Below are positions 15,378 to 22,987 of a stretch of DNA of 42,814 bases, piece by piece (the first letter of the stretch is position 1; each line of letters opens with the position of its first letter). This stretch comes from Paracoccus denitrificans. GTDB taxonomy: Bacteria > Pseudomonadota > Alphaproteobacteria > Rhodobacterales > Rhodobacteraceae. The notes under the pieces are model-generated. The model saw nothing but the letters and a program-made list of their open reading frames with translations. It was not told the DNA's origin and searched no databases. The DNA lies in contig NZ_FNEA01000034.1 of the NCBI RefSeq assembly GCF_900100045.1, positions 1 to 42,814 of the forward strand, written 5' to 3'. The translations under genes and the position numbers were made by a program.

Positions 15378-16339
15378 CCGCGCCACTGATCCTGTGTGTC
15401 GAGGATGAACCATCCCTGCGCGACGACATCGCCTTCGAACTGCACGAGGCCGGTTACATCGTGAGCGCCGCCGGAGATGCGCGCGAGGCGCTGGCCTGTC
15501 TGGAAAGGCAGCGCCCCGATCTGATCCTCTGTGACATCCTGATGCCCGGCATGGACGGCAAGAGGTTCATGTCCCATTTGCGCCGGACGAGACCCGATCT
15601 TGATGACGTGCCCTTTGTCTTTCTGACTGCCCTGTCCTCGCGCCAGCAGGTAATCGATGGGCGCATGGCGGGGGCCGACGATTATGTGACCAAGCCCATT
15701 GATTACGACCTGCTTCGTGCCACCGTTGAAGCGCGCCTGAACCGGATGCAAAGGTTGCGCGCAATGCCGGGAGATCGATCTGGCCTGGCCGCCCTCGACC
15801 GCCTGGCTCTTGGCGTGGTGCTGCTCGATGCCAATGGCGGCGTGGTCCATGCCAATCCTCTGGCCCAAAGCTTGTCGGGCGCGGCCGGAATCTCGCTGAG
15901 TGGGCGTTTTGCCGCCAGCGGCGAAAATGGCCGGAAGCTGTCCGCGTTGATCGCAGGGTTGGCCCCGGGTAAAGGGATGGCGCCGACGGGGTTGCGCTTG
16001 GACGATGGGTGTCGGCTCATGATTATCGGGATGTCGCTGCCAGCGCACTCGCACCATGATGAGGCGGTCGCCATGCTGATACTGAGCGGCACAGACAGCA
16101 AACCTCCTATGGACACTGCGACGCTTGGCCAGTTGTTCGGCCTGACGCCGATGGAAGCCCAGGTCGCGTGTTTGTTGGCAGAAGGGCTGCGCCGCAGCCA
16201 GATTGCAGACCGGTTGGCGATCTCGGGCACGACCGTCGCATTCCATCTGCGAAACATCTTCTCCAAGACCGGCGTGCAAAGGCAGGCGGAACTGGTGGCG
16301 TTGATTCTGTCAGTACCACTGGCGCAGCCGGTGACCTGA
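15374..16339 (+). CDS. Response regulator: REC, middle PAS-like domain, LuxR HTH
   Basis: A 321-residue regulator. The receiver domain (1-120) has the acidic pocket E10/D11, phospho-acceptor Asp54 in LCDILMPGMDG, Thr in FLTA and Lys in YVTKPID. A middle segment (about 135-245) looks like a PAS-like domain (LDRLALGVVLLDANGGVVHAN) of the type seen in LuxR regulators without a receiver. The C-terminus (about 253-315) is a LuxR-type HTH (LTPMEAQVACLLAEGL, SGTTVAFHLRNIFSKTG). Three domains in this order are less common than the two-domain NarL form. It is encoded with its cognate kinase and is the obvious candidate to bind the palindrome at 13479. An IS66 end lies 23 nt after the stop. Confidence 0.92.
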   Translation: MTAPLILCVEDEPSLRDDIAFELHEAGYIVSAAGDAREALACLERQRPDLILCDILMPGMDGKRFMSHLRRTRPDLDDVPFVFLTALSSRQQVIDGRMAGADDYVTKPIDYDLLRATVEARLNRMQRLRAMPGDRSGLAALDRLALGVVLLDANGGVVHANPLAQSLSGAAGISLSGRFAASGENGRKLSALIAGLAPGKGMAPTGLRLDDGCRLMIIGMSLPAHSHHDEAVAMLILSGTDSKPPMDTATLGQLFGLTPMEAQVACLLAEGLRRSQIADRLAISGTTVAFHLRNIFSKTGVQRQAELVALILSVPLAQPVT

Positions 16340-16362
16340 GTGAAGCGGCGCATTGAATATCT

Positions 16363-16752
16363 GTAAGTGCCGTCTCCGCCCCATTGGGTTTTCGCTTGCG
16401 GTCGGGATCGCTCGGCGTATCCGGCTGCCGCTTTCGCCCTTGTGCGCGCTCAGAATGAGCTCACTGGGGACACCCGGATGAGCTCATTGTGAGGAGTGGG
16501 GCGCCGCGGCGTAGGCCCAGGGCATCAACGCATCAATGTCCTTGTCGAGATGGCCGTTGGCGAGCTTGGTGAAGAGATCGCGCAGGTAGGCGTAGGGCTC
16601 GACACCGTTCATCTTGCATGTGCCGATCAGGCTGGCGAAGCGTGCCCACGAGCGCCCGCCGTCGTCGTGCCCGGCGAACAGCGCGTTGCGGCGGTTCATG
16701 GCCGGGCTGCGGATCGCGTTCTCGACAAGGTTGGAGTCCATGTCGAAGGCCA
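16363..16752 (-). mobile_element. Old IS66-family remnant (terminal end plus tnpC 3' part)
   Basis: GTAAGTGCCGTC at 16363 looks like the terminal inverted repeat of an IS66 element (family ends begin GTAAGCG or similar). It is followed by about 120 bp of non-coding DNA and then, on the minus strand, the last part of tnpC. The remnant stops abruptly at 16752 where the newer IS66 begins. Within the non-coding part, ATGAGCTCA occurs twice (16454 and 16477 region). Confidence 0.7.
16484..16752 (-). pseudogene. IS66 transposase TnpC, C-terminal fragment
   Basis: About 88 codons of the end of an IS66 TnpC: DSNLVENAIRSPAMNRRNALFAGHD, then GRSWARFASLIGTCKMNGVEPYAYL and DIDALMPWAYAA. The region matches part by part the C-terminus of the fuller tnpC at 18.9-19.2 kb but differs clearly in sequence, so it comes from a different IS66 element. 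The catalytic Glu of the DDE triad (SNLVENAIR) is in this part, but everything upstream is missing. It is not functional. Confidence 0.85.
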
Positions 16753-16837
16753 GTAACCGACGGCTGAACCCCACATTGCTTGGCTGACGCGCTGCTGCGC
16801 AGTCTTTTCCCATCGACCGGTGGGAGTGCGTTTCGCA

Positions 16838-17248
16838 ATGTGTGCCAAGAATTCGTTTCTCACGTCTCTGGGCGTCGAGATCTATGCATCGGGGCATCGC
16901 CGGTGGCCGACTGAGGTGAAGGCTTTGGTTGTCGCCGATACGCTTGAGCCGGGTGCCACGGTGAATGCTGTTGCAGATCGGTATGGTGTGCAGCCGAACC
17001 AGCTATCGGCGTGGCGGCGGCTGGCCAAGCAAGGCAAGCTGGTGCTGCCATCTGCACCAACCGACGAGCCGGTCTTTGCCCCGCTGGTGGTCTGCGATCC
17101 GGCGCCAGCACCACCTTCCTGCGACAGGCGGCCGGCTGAAGAGCAGATCCGGATCGTGATCGGCGAGGTGAGGCTCGAGTTGGCCGCGGACACGTCTGCC
17201 GTTCGGCTGGCCGAGATCGTCCGAGCCCTCGGAGCAGCGCCGTGCTGA
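16838..17248 (+). CDS. tnpA: IS66 accessory protein TnpA (HTH)
   Basis: The first of the three IS66 genes, 136 residues. The region around residues 24-65 (RRWPTEVKALVVADTLEPG, then VADRYGVQPNQLSAWRR) is the helix-turn-helix typical of IS66 OrfA/IS3-like transposase DNA-binding subunits. The C-terminal part (IRIVIGEVRLELAADTS) is the usual beta-rich tail. I use the ATG at 16838 (MCAKNSFLT) instead of 16820. Its stop overlaps the start of tnpB. All residues needed for the fold appear present, so this subunit is probably intact even though tnpC is broken. Confidence 0.85.
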   Translation: MCAKNSFLTSLGVEIYASGHRRWPTEVKALVVADTLEPGATVNAVADRYGVQPNQLSAWRRLAKQGKLVLPSAPTDEPVFAPLVVCDPAPAPPSCDRRPAEEQIRIVIGEVRLELAADTSAVRLAEIVRALGAAPC

Positions 17249-17595
17249 TGTCGTCGCAGGGCATGCGGATCCTGGTGGCGACCAAGCCGGTGGACTTCAG
17301 GAAGGGGCACGACGGATTGGCGGCACTGGCGCAGTCGATGTTGGCAGAGGATCCCTTCACCGGCACGATATTCGTGTTCCGCTCCAAACGCGCTGACAGA
17401 TTGAAGATCCTGTTCTGGGACGGCAGTGGGCTGGTGATGGTCTACAAGCGCCTCGAGGCCGACAGCTTCACCTGGCCCGCCGTTCGGGACGGTGCCATGA
17501 CCTTGAGCCGAACGCAGTTCGAGGCGCTTTTTGCCGGCCTCGACTGGCGCCGGGTCCGGCCTCTGGAAACGCCAAAGCCGGCCGTTGCAGAATGA
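17242..17595 (+). CDS. tnpB: IS66 accessory protein TnpB (Orf2 family)
   Basis: A 117-residue protein of the IS66 Orf2 family, recognised by ILVATKPVDFRKGHDGL near the start, then FVFRSKRADRLKILFWDGSG and a terminal MTLSRTQFEALFAGLDW. In IS66 elements this protein is required for transposition together with TnpA and TnpC, though its biochemical role is not settled. It starts at a GTG overlapping the tnpA stop, and the sequence is full length. About 54 nt separate it from tnpC. Confidence 0.92.
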   Translation: MLMSSQGMRILVATKPVDFRKGHDGLAALAQSMLAEDPFTGTIFVFRSKRADRLKILFWDGSGLVMVYKRLEADSFTWPAVRDGAMTLSRTQFEALFAGLDWRRVRPLETPKPAVAE

Positions 17596-17649
17596 CTTAA
17601 ACAATAGAAAAGACGGGCAATATCAAGTGGACCGAGCTATGATTGTGAC

Positions 17650-19199
17650 ATGTCCGCAGCCCCGTCCATCGACCTGTCCGCCATCCCTGAAAGCCAGCGT
17701 GCAGCTGTGCTGGCGGTGCTGCGCGAACGGGACGCGCTGCGGGAAAGCAACCGGCGGCTGGAGCATCTGATCGCCGAGTTGAACCAGGCCGTGCATGGCA
17801 AACGCTCGGAAAAGCTGAACGACGACGAGCGCCAGCTGGCCTTCGAGGATCTCGAAGCTGCCGTGGCCGAGGCCGAGAGCCGGCAGGATGCGGAGGCTGG
17901 CCCCCGCACGCCTTCGCGTAGAGCCGCACGCCGCAACCGCGGACATCTTCCGGCAAGCCTGCCGCGCTTCGAGCAGGTAATCGAGCCGGACAGCCTGCTC
18001 TGTCCGTGTGGCTGTGGTGAGATGCACTGCATCGGCGAAGATCGGACCGAGCGGCTGGACATCGTGCCCGCGCAGCTACGGGTTATCGTGACCGTGCGCC
18101 CGAAGTATGCCTGCCGCCGGTGTGCCGACGGCGTGACCCAGGCACCGGCCCCCGCGCACCTGATCGAAGGCGGACTGCCCACCGAGGGTGCCCTCGCCCA
18201 TGTCCTCGTCAGCAAATACGCGGACCACCTGCCGTTGTATCGTCAGAGCCAGATCATGGCTCGAGCCGGGGTCGAACTGCATCGCAGCACGCTGGCCGAT
18301 TGGGTCGGCACTGCGGCATTCCACCTCGGCCCCGTGGTCGATCGATTGGCCGAACACCTGAAGACGTCGAGCAAGCTGTTCATGGACGAGACTACCGCAC
18401 CCGTGCTGGATCCCGGCCGGGGGCGGACGAAGACGGGCTACCTCTGGGCGCTGGCGCGCGATGACCGCTCATGGGGTGGTGGGGATCCCCCTGGCGTCGT
18501 CTTCACCTATGCGCCCGACCGCGCGGGCCAGAACGCAGAGCATATCCTGCAGGGATTTGACGGCATCCTGCAGTTGGATGGCTATACCGGCTACAACCGC
18601 CTACGCGCCCGTCCCGGACAGGCGGCGCGCCGATCATCGTCGCCCATTGCTGGGCGCATGCAAGGCGCAAGCTGAAGGAGATCTTCGAGCGCGACGGCTC
18701 CGAGATCGCGGCCGAGGGCCTGCGCCGGATCGCTGAGCTTTACCGGATCGAGGCTGAGATCCGTGGCATGGGCCCCGGCCAACGACTGTCGGCTCGCCAG
18801 GCGCGCAGTGCGCCGCTGGTCGCCGCCTTTGGCGACTGGTTGCAGCTGCAGTGCCGGCGCATATCGATGAAGTCCCGCCTCGGGGAGAAACTGGCCTATA
18901 TCCATCGTCACTGGGACGGGCTGCAGACCTTCCTGCACGATGGCCGGGTCGAGATCGACTCCAACAGCGTCGAGAACCTGATCCGCCCGATCGCCCTGAC
19001 CCGCAAGAATGCACTCTTCGCCGGCCATGACGAGGGCGGTCGATCATGGGCTCGCATCGCATCCCTAATCGCTACCGCTAAGGTCAACGGCGTCGAGCCC
19101 TTCGCCTACCTCAAGACAACCTTGGAAGCTGTGGCCGCCAGTCACCCGCAAGCGAGGATCGACGATCTGCTGCCTTGGAACTTCAAGCCGTCAAGCTGA
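17650..19199 (+). pseudogene. tnpC: IS66 transposase TnpC, disrupted by a one-base frameshift
   Basis: A DDE transposase in two frames. The first (17650-18675) carries the leucine-zipper N-terminus, a zinc-binding region (CPCGCGEMHC) and the first catalytic Asp (KLFMDETTAPV). The second continues from about 18630 (IIVAHCWAHARRKLKEI) to the stop at 19199 with the catalytic Glu in SNSVENLIRP. The frames can be joined by adding one G in the run near 18624, so a single-base deletion explains the break. Unless there is programmed slippage, which IS66 is not known for at this place, the element is immobile by itself. A sequencing error in the G-rich stretch is possible. Confidence 0.85.
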
Positions 19200-19237
19200 A
19201 AGCAGGTGCGGTGCCGCCGCCGCTTACGCCCTCTCCT

Positions 19238-19303
19238 CTTCATCTCATGCTGCTCCAGATGGACACAGCGCTTCTTGGAGAATTATTTCGCACAGCAGCG
19301 TAG
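19238..19303 (+). other. Gene-end fragment matching the recombinase C-terminal tail
   Basis: The plus frame reads LHLMLLQMDTALLGELFRTAA then stop. The last 20 residues of the recombinase at 2191-2250 read NSVLLRVDEATLGEVFRTAA then stop. About 12 of 20 residues agree. This appears to be the end of some unrelated gene family whose 3' end is left at both places, directly beside mobile-element borders. I cannot name the family. Confidence 0.5.
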
Positions 19304-19344
19304 GGAACAGACTCAATGAGAGTTAGGGCGGCTGACGGAAGATT

Positions 19345-20526
19345 TCAGGTGGCGGCAGGCAAAGGATCAGTTCCCTCGCTGAGGATCGCAAGATAGCGCT
19401 GGTAGCTGAACACCCGCCCCCGCTTGCGCCCGGTGACCTCCTCGACGATTCCCATCTTCTCCAGATCGGCCAATGCCGCATTGACCGTCGGCGCCGACAA
19501 GCCCGTTTTCTGCACAAGCTGGTTGGAGGTCAGGAACGGGTTCTGCTGGAAGAGATCGTGGATGCGGAGCGTCGAGCCCGCGCGGTCGCTTTCGTTCGTG
19601 ATCCGCTCGCGATCTTCCTTGAAGAGGTCGACAATCCGGGTGGCCGCCTCGAAAGCCTGATTCGCCGTTTCGGCTACACCCGCCAAGAAGAAGTCGAGCC
19701 AGGCCTCCCAATTGCCGTTCTCCCGCACTTCCTGCAGCAGCCGATAATAGTCGGCACGATGCGTCTTCAGATAGAGGCTGAGATAGAGCAGCGGCTTGCG
19801 GAGCACCCCGTTGACGCAAAGATACAGCGTCACCAAAAGGCGACCGATGCGGCCGTTGCCATCGAGGAACGGGTGGATGGTCTCGAACTGGACATGCAGC
19901 AGTCCGGCCTTGATCAATGCCGGCAATTGCGATCCGTCTTCGTGAATGAAACGCTCCAGCGCATCGAGGCAGGCATCGAGTTCGGTGACGGGCGGCGGTA
20001 CGTAGAGCGCATTTCCGGGACGTGAGCCGCCGATCCAGTTCTGGGAACGGCGGAAGTCACCCGGGCTTTTGGTGTCACCGCGTCCGCTTTGCAGCAGTCG
20101 GGCGTGCATCTCGCGGATCAGACGCAAGGACAGCGGCAGCTCTTCTAGCCGTTCCAGCCCATACATCATCGCATCCACGTAGTTCGACACTTCGCGGATG
20201 TCGTCGATCGGTTCCCCCGCCTGTGCCTCGGTCTCGAAGCGCAGAAGATCGGTCAGTGTGGATTGCGTCCCCTCGATCTGGGACGAGAGCACCGCCTCCT
20301 TGCGCACATACATATAGAGGAAGAGTTCCTGGCGCGGCAGTAGCATGGTAATGCCATCCAGTCGCCCGAGCGCGCGCTCTGCGAGGCTCAGCCGGTCCAG
20401 AAGCGCCAGGACGTCGATCTGCGGCTTCGGCGGCAGAGGCGGCGGAACGAAAGCGCGCACCATCTCGCCTGCGACAGGCGTTTCGACATATCGGCCAAGG
20501 CGCTGATCTGGGTTGGAATCGGTCAT
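19345..20526 (-). CDS. Fic-family AMP-transferase, class II (autoinhibited), with C-terminal HTH
   Basis: A 393-residue Fic protein, expected to transfer AMP (or another NMP) to a protein target. The Fic core HPFLDGNGRIGR is intact at 218-229, with catalytic His218 and the anion-binding DGNGR. The N-terminal Fic/DOC_N region contains the inhibitory motif S81-SQI-E85-G86 ([S/T]xxxE[G/N]), which places it in class II with a built-in inhibitor helix. It therefore needs no separate antitoxin. The C-terminus (about 325-380) is a winged-HTH (LTSNQLVQKTGLSAPTVNAAL), suggesting DNA binding and autoregulation. The ATG at 20526 faces a perfect palindrome 1 nt upstream. The gene is alone between an IS66 and an IS3 fragment, a common setting for such proteins in accessory DNA. 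Target unknown. Confidence 0.93.
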   Translation of the reverse strand: MTDSNPDQRLGRYVETPVAGEMVRAFVPPPLPPKPQIDVLALLDRLSLAERALGRLDGITMLLPRQELFLYMYVRKEAVLSSQIEGTQSTLTDLLRFETEAQAGEPIDDIREVSNYVDAMMYGLERLEELPLSLRLIREMHARLLQSGRGDTKSPGDFRRSQNWIGGSRPGNALYVPPPVTELDACLDALERFIHEDGSQLPALIKAGLLHVQFETIHPFLDGNGRIGRLLVTLYLCVNGVLRKPLLYLSLYLKTHRADYYRLLQEVRENGNWEAWLDFFLAGVAETANQAFEAATRIVDLFKEDRERITNESDRAGSTLRIHDLFQQNPFLTSNQLVQKTGLSAPTVNAALADLEKMGIVEEVTGRKRGRVFSYQRYLAILSEGTDPLPAAT

Positions 20527-20580
20527 AGCGCCATCTTGGCAGCATGGCGCTATTTAAACAATCCCATCGATACTTAAATA
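20527..20580 (-). promoter_or_regulatory. Fic gene promoter/operator: two nested inverted repeats
   Basis: Directly upstream of the Fic start codon, AGCGCCAT (20527-20534) and ATGGCGCT (20544-20551) form a perfect 8-bp inverted repeat with a 9-nt spacer. Adjacent to it, TATTTAA (20551-20557) and TTAAATA (20574-20580) form a second inverted repeat in AT-rich DNA fit for a promoter. Because the Fic protein ends in an HTH domain, autorepression through one of these sites is likely. No footprint data are available. Confidence 0.55.
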
Positions 20581-20747
20581 ACGGGCATGCTAACGTAAGC
20601 GAGCTTAAATTGGCTCGTCGCTCTCCGCCTACTCCAACAGAAGGATAAAGCCGTCCGATCGACAGCGGATGGAGCATCTGGTGCGACGAATCGGATAGGA
20701 CCGCCGTCCTCATCAATCACCGCAGAGAATCTTCATAGCCTACCCAC

Positions 20748-20879
20748 ATGCCTGACCTTCCGCATACCAAACTGCTTGCCCGCAAGATCTCCGACTTCTG
20801 CCGCCTCCGTCTCGATCCAGCATTGCCCCCGCAGGAAAGCACACGGATCAAAGAGTTTCTCCTTTGTCTGATCGCCCAT
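20748..20879 (+). other. Possible 5' fragment of a gene cut by the IS3 remnant
   Basis: From ATG 20748 a frame of 44 codons (MPDLPHTKLLARKISDF, later ESTRIKEFLLCLIAHV) reads into the IS3 remnant, after which it makes no sense. It looks protein-like, and could be the N-terminus of the truncated adenylyltransferase gene or of a neighbour. I see no strong ribosome-binding site, so this is tentative. Confidence 0.3.
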
Positions 20880-21238
20880 GTAGAAGGTCATCCATTTCCG
20901 GATGGCCGCTTTCGTCTCCGATCCGGTCTCCCAGGCATGCAGGTAGACGCACTCGTATTTCAGGGTGCGCCACAGCCTCTCGATGAAGATGTTGTCGAGG
21001 AACCGGCCCTTCCCATCCATCGATATGCGCACGCCAGATCGGCGGAGCCGGTCCGTCCAGGCAAACGACGTGAACTGGGATCCTTGATCGGTATTCATGA
21101 TCTCGGGCGATCCGAACTTGTGGATGGCCTCGGTCAGCGCCTCGACACAGAAGTCGGCCTCCAGCGTGTTCGAGATCCGCCAGGACAGAACCTTGCGGGT
21201 ATGCCAGTCCATGATCGCCACCAAGTAGAGGAACCGGG
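20880..21238 (-). pseudogene. IS3-family transposase (OrfB) internal fragment
   Basis: About 119 codons of the integrase core of an IS3-type OrfB. All three catalytic residues can be seen: Asp in VAIMDWHTRKV, Asp in MNTDQGSQF and Glu in NIFIERLWRTLKYE, with the usual 35-residue D-E spacing. The upstream HTH part and the C-terminal end are missing. At 20880 the sequence jumps out of the family after RKWMTFY, and at 21238 it joins directly to a ThiF-like gene on the other strand. Terminal repeats are not visible. It is a dead relic that marks two recombination junctions. Confidence 0.85.
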
Positions 21239-22035
21239 TCTGCGTCGTCGGTTGCGGCGGCACCGGCAGTCCGGTAGCGCTGTTGCTGGCTCGGCTCGGC
21301 GTCGGTCGCATCTATCTGATCGACAACGACACCCTGGCCGAAAGCAATCTCAACCGCGTACATGGCTCCCGCGGGTCCGATATTGGGACTCCCAAGGTCG
21401 ATATCCTCAAGCGCGAGATCGCGGCCATGGGCGTCGAGTGCCACGTCCTCACCAGCAAGGCTTGGGTGAAGTCGGTGGAGGTTTGCGACGCTCTCAAGGC
21501 GTCAGACTTCATCTTCGGTTGCACCGACGACAATTCGGGCCGAATTTTCATCAATCGCCTCGCCTACTTCTATGGCATCCCGGTGATTGATGTCGGTCTC
21601 CGCATGATCGCACCCACCGAGACGTACAGCGCCGATCTGAATGGCCGCGTGACCACTGTACTGCCCGGACGCCCGTGCCTGATCTGCTCGGGCGTAGTGA
21701 ATGCCGCGCGGGCGAACGAGGAGGACCTGGAGCGCACGCGTCCCGAGGAGTATCAGCGTCGCAAGGACGAGGCATACGTCATCGGTGGAGGCGAGCCTGC
21801 GCCGGCGGTCGTCACCTTCACCACCGAGATGGCCTCGGTGGCCGTCGACGAGCTGATCGCCGCGCTCACCGGCTTCCACGGAATGGAGGGCATGATCCCG
21901 AACCGCGTTCGCCGTTGGCATGCCCGCGACGACCGATTCATCGCCCATCCGCACCGCGACGGCTGCCCGGTCTGCAATTCCGATTGGACTAGCGGTGCTG
22001 GTGACGTGACGCCGTTCCTCGACATGGTGGGCTAG
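21239..22035 (+). pseudogene. ThiF/E1-like adenylyltransferase, N-terminus lost
   Basis: The frame begins inside the nucleotide-binding fold: VVGCGGTGSPVALLLARLG (GxGGxGS loop), then IYLIDNDTLAESNLNR, which are typical of ThiF/MoeB/E1 enzymes that adenylate the C-terminus of ubiquitin-like or sulfur-carrier proteins. FGCTDDNSGRIFINRLAYF and two CxxC pairs (CLIC and CPVC), a structural zinc site, follow. A TAG lies in frame just upstream in IS3-derived DNA, so the N-terminal region is missing; only a weak TTG start at 21283 is available and it would lack the glycine loop. ThiF proteins of this build occur in bacterial ubiquitin-like (Bil-type) operons and in other settings; no E2, ubiquitin-like or JAB gene is seen here. 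Likely inactive. Confidence 0.75.
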
Positions 22036-22038
22036 CAG

Positions 22039-22191
22039 GTGAAGAACAGCATCGCGCGAATCCTGCGCTTCCTCGGGATCCTCCGGTTCGATCTACTCAC
22101 CGAGAGTACGCCGATCCCCGTACCAAACGTAGTCCTCCTAATAAAACAACTTGTACCAGACGGTTTTGCAATTTTCAGAGTCGCGGCTTAG
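22039..22191 (+). CDS. Small ORF following the ThiF-like gene (50 aa)
   Basis: A GTG-started frame 3 nt after the ThiF-like stop, encoding KNSIARILRFLGILRFDLL and ending GFAIFRVAA. It is basic and hydrophobic at the N-terminus and could form an amphipathic or membrane helix. The short gap suggests it was the next gene in the same operon. The coding signal is weak: base composition falls to AT-rich towards the end. No family is recognised; it may be a truncated gene. Confidence 0.3.
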   Translation: MKNSIARILRFLGILRFDLLTESTPIPVPNVVLLIKQLVPDGFAIFRVAA

Positions 22192-22227
22192 CGTCCATTA
22201 GACGAACTTACGTGTTGTCTTCCGTAT

Positions 22228-22338
22228 TCACCGCGTCGCGGGCAGAGATAGGCCGGCCTCTATCTTGCCCACCTCGTTCCCGGTGTCGTGGCAATCAATG
22301 CATGCAGAAAATGACACCTCGTGATTGACGCATCGCAT
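22228..22338 (-). other. Short frame with a CxxCH haem-like motif (36 codons)
   Basis: In the gap before the TetR gene the minus strand reads MRCVNHEVSFSACIDCHDTG and ends SLPATR. CIDCHD matches the CxxCH haem c attachment motif. The frame is too short for a cytochrome and has no signal peptide, so it could be the end of a degraded cytochrome gene or chance. I report it only because the motif is specific. Otherwise the interval 22192-22387 contains the TetR promoter and nothing else I can support. Confidence 0.25.
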
Positions 22339-22362
22339 GAGGTTGCCTAAATATGTTTGTGA

Positions 22363-22380
22363 CTACTCACTAACTAGTAG
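22363..22380. promoter_or_regulatory. Candidate TetR operator, inverted repeat CTACT-N8-AGTAG
   Basis: CTACT (22363-22367) and AGTAG (22376-22380) form an inverted repeat around cactaact, immediately before the GTG start of the TetR gene and overlapping its ribosome-binding site. Position and size suit autorepression by the encoded TetR-family protein, which would also control the downstream transporter genes. Confidence 0.5.
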
Positions 22381-22387
22381 GTGCCCC

Positions 22388-22984
22388 GTGCGAAAATCAG
22401 CGGAGCTTCGCAAGGCCGAGATCGTGGCCACCGTGCTCGACCTGGCCGACGGGATCGGGCCGGACCGGGTGACGACGGGGGCGGTCGCGTCGCAGATTGG
22501 CGTCACGCAGGCCGCGCTGTTCCGGCATTTCCCGACCAAGGACGCGCTGTGGCAGGCCGTGGCCGAGCATGTGGCCGAAGGGCTTGCATTGGCCTGGGAT
22601 GGGGCCTTGAACCTCGGCGACGGGCCGCTTGTCCGGCTGCGTGCGCTGATCGCCGCGCAGTTCGCGCAGATCGCCGCCACCCCCGCCCTGCCGATGCTGC
22701 TGTTTTCGCGTGAGTTGAATGTCACCAACGCTGAGCTGCGCGCCACCTTTCACGGTAGGCTCACGACCTTCCACGGCCTTCTGGCGACGGAGATCAGAAC
22801 CGCGCAGGAAGCAGGGGTTCTGCGCGGCGACATGCCCGCAAACGATGCGGCGGTGCTGCTGACCTCGCTCGTGCAGGGCGTGGCGATCCGCTGGGCGCTC
22901 GGCGCCCGCGATTTCGATTTGCGAGCCGAGGGGCTGCGCCTGTTCGACGTACAGTGCCGGCTTCTGGCCGCGGAAGGAAAATAG
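22388..22984 (+). CDS. TetR-family transcriptional repressor
   Basis: A 198-residue TetR-type regulator starting at GTG 22388 (VRKSAELRKAEI), with AGG six bases upstream. The open frame extends to 22325, but that part carries the operator-like repeat. The HTH occupies about residues 10-55: GPDRVTTGAVASQIGVTQAALFRHFPTK in two stretches, with the family's RHF motif. The ligand-binding part (60-198) is helical and ends in a segment typical of regulators of efflux operons. It precedes the HlyD adaptor gene by 3 nt, so it is the first gene of the export operon and probably represses it until a substrate or metal binds. The ligand is not predictable from sequence. Confidence 0.9.
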   Translation: MRKSAELRKAEIVATVLDLADGIGPDRVTTGAVASQIGVTQAALFRHFPTKDALWQAVAEHVAEGLALAWDGALNLGDGPLVRLRALIAAQFAQIAATPALPMLLFSRELNVTNAELRATFHGRLTTFHGLLATEIRTAQEAGVLRGDMPANDAAVLLTSLVQGVAIRWALGARDFDLRAEGLRLFDVQCRLLAAEGK

Positions 22985-22987
22985 ACG

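Larger units (their letters stand above)
16753..19227 (+). mobile_element. IS66-family insertion sequence, 2475 bp, tnpC frameshifted
   Basis: The element carries tnpA, tnpB and tnpC in order. Candidate terminal repeats are GTAACCGACGGCTGAACC starting at 16753 and, read from the other end, GTAAGCGGCGGCGGCACC ending at 19227. About 18 of the first 24 positions match, and the length is normal for IS66. The flanks differ (gaaggcca on the left, gccctctc on the right), so the 8-bp target duplication expected for a simple insertion is absent. A flank has therefore been deleted or exchanged. Confidence 0.8.

Noticed and set aside
20748..21590. A continuous 280-codon plus-strand frame across the IS3 remnant
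   Set aside because: After the first 44 codons the frame is antisense to the IS3 transposase core and then out of frame with the ThiF-like gene, so it is not one gene.
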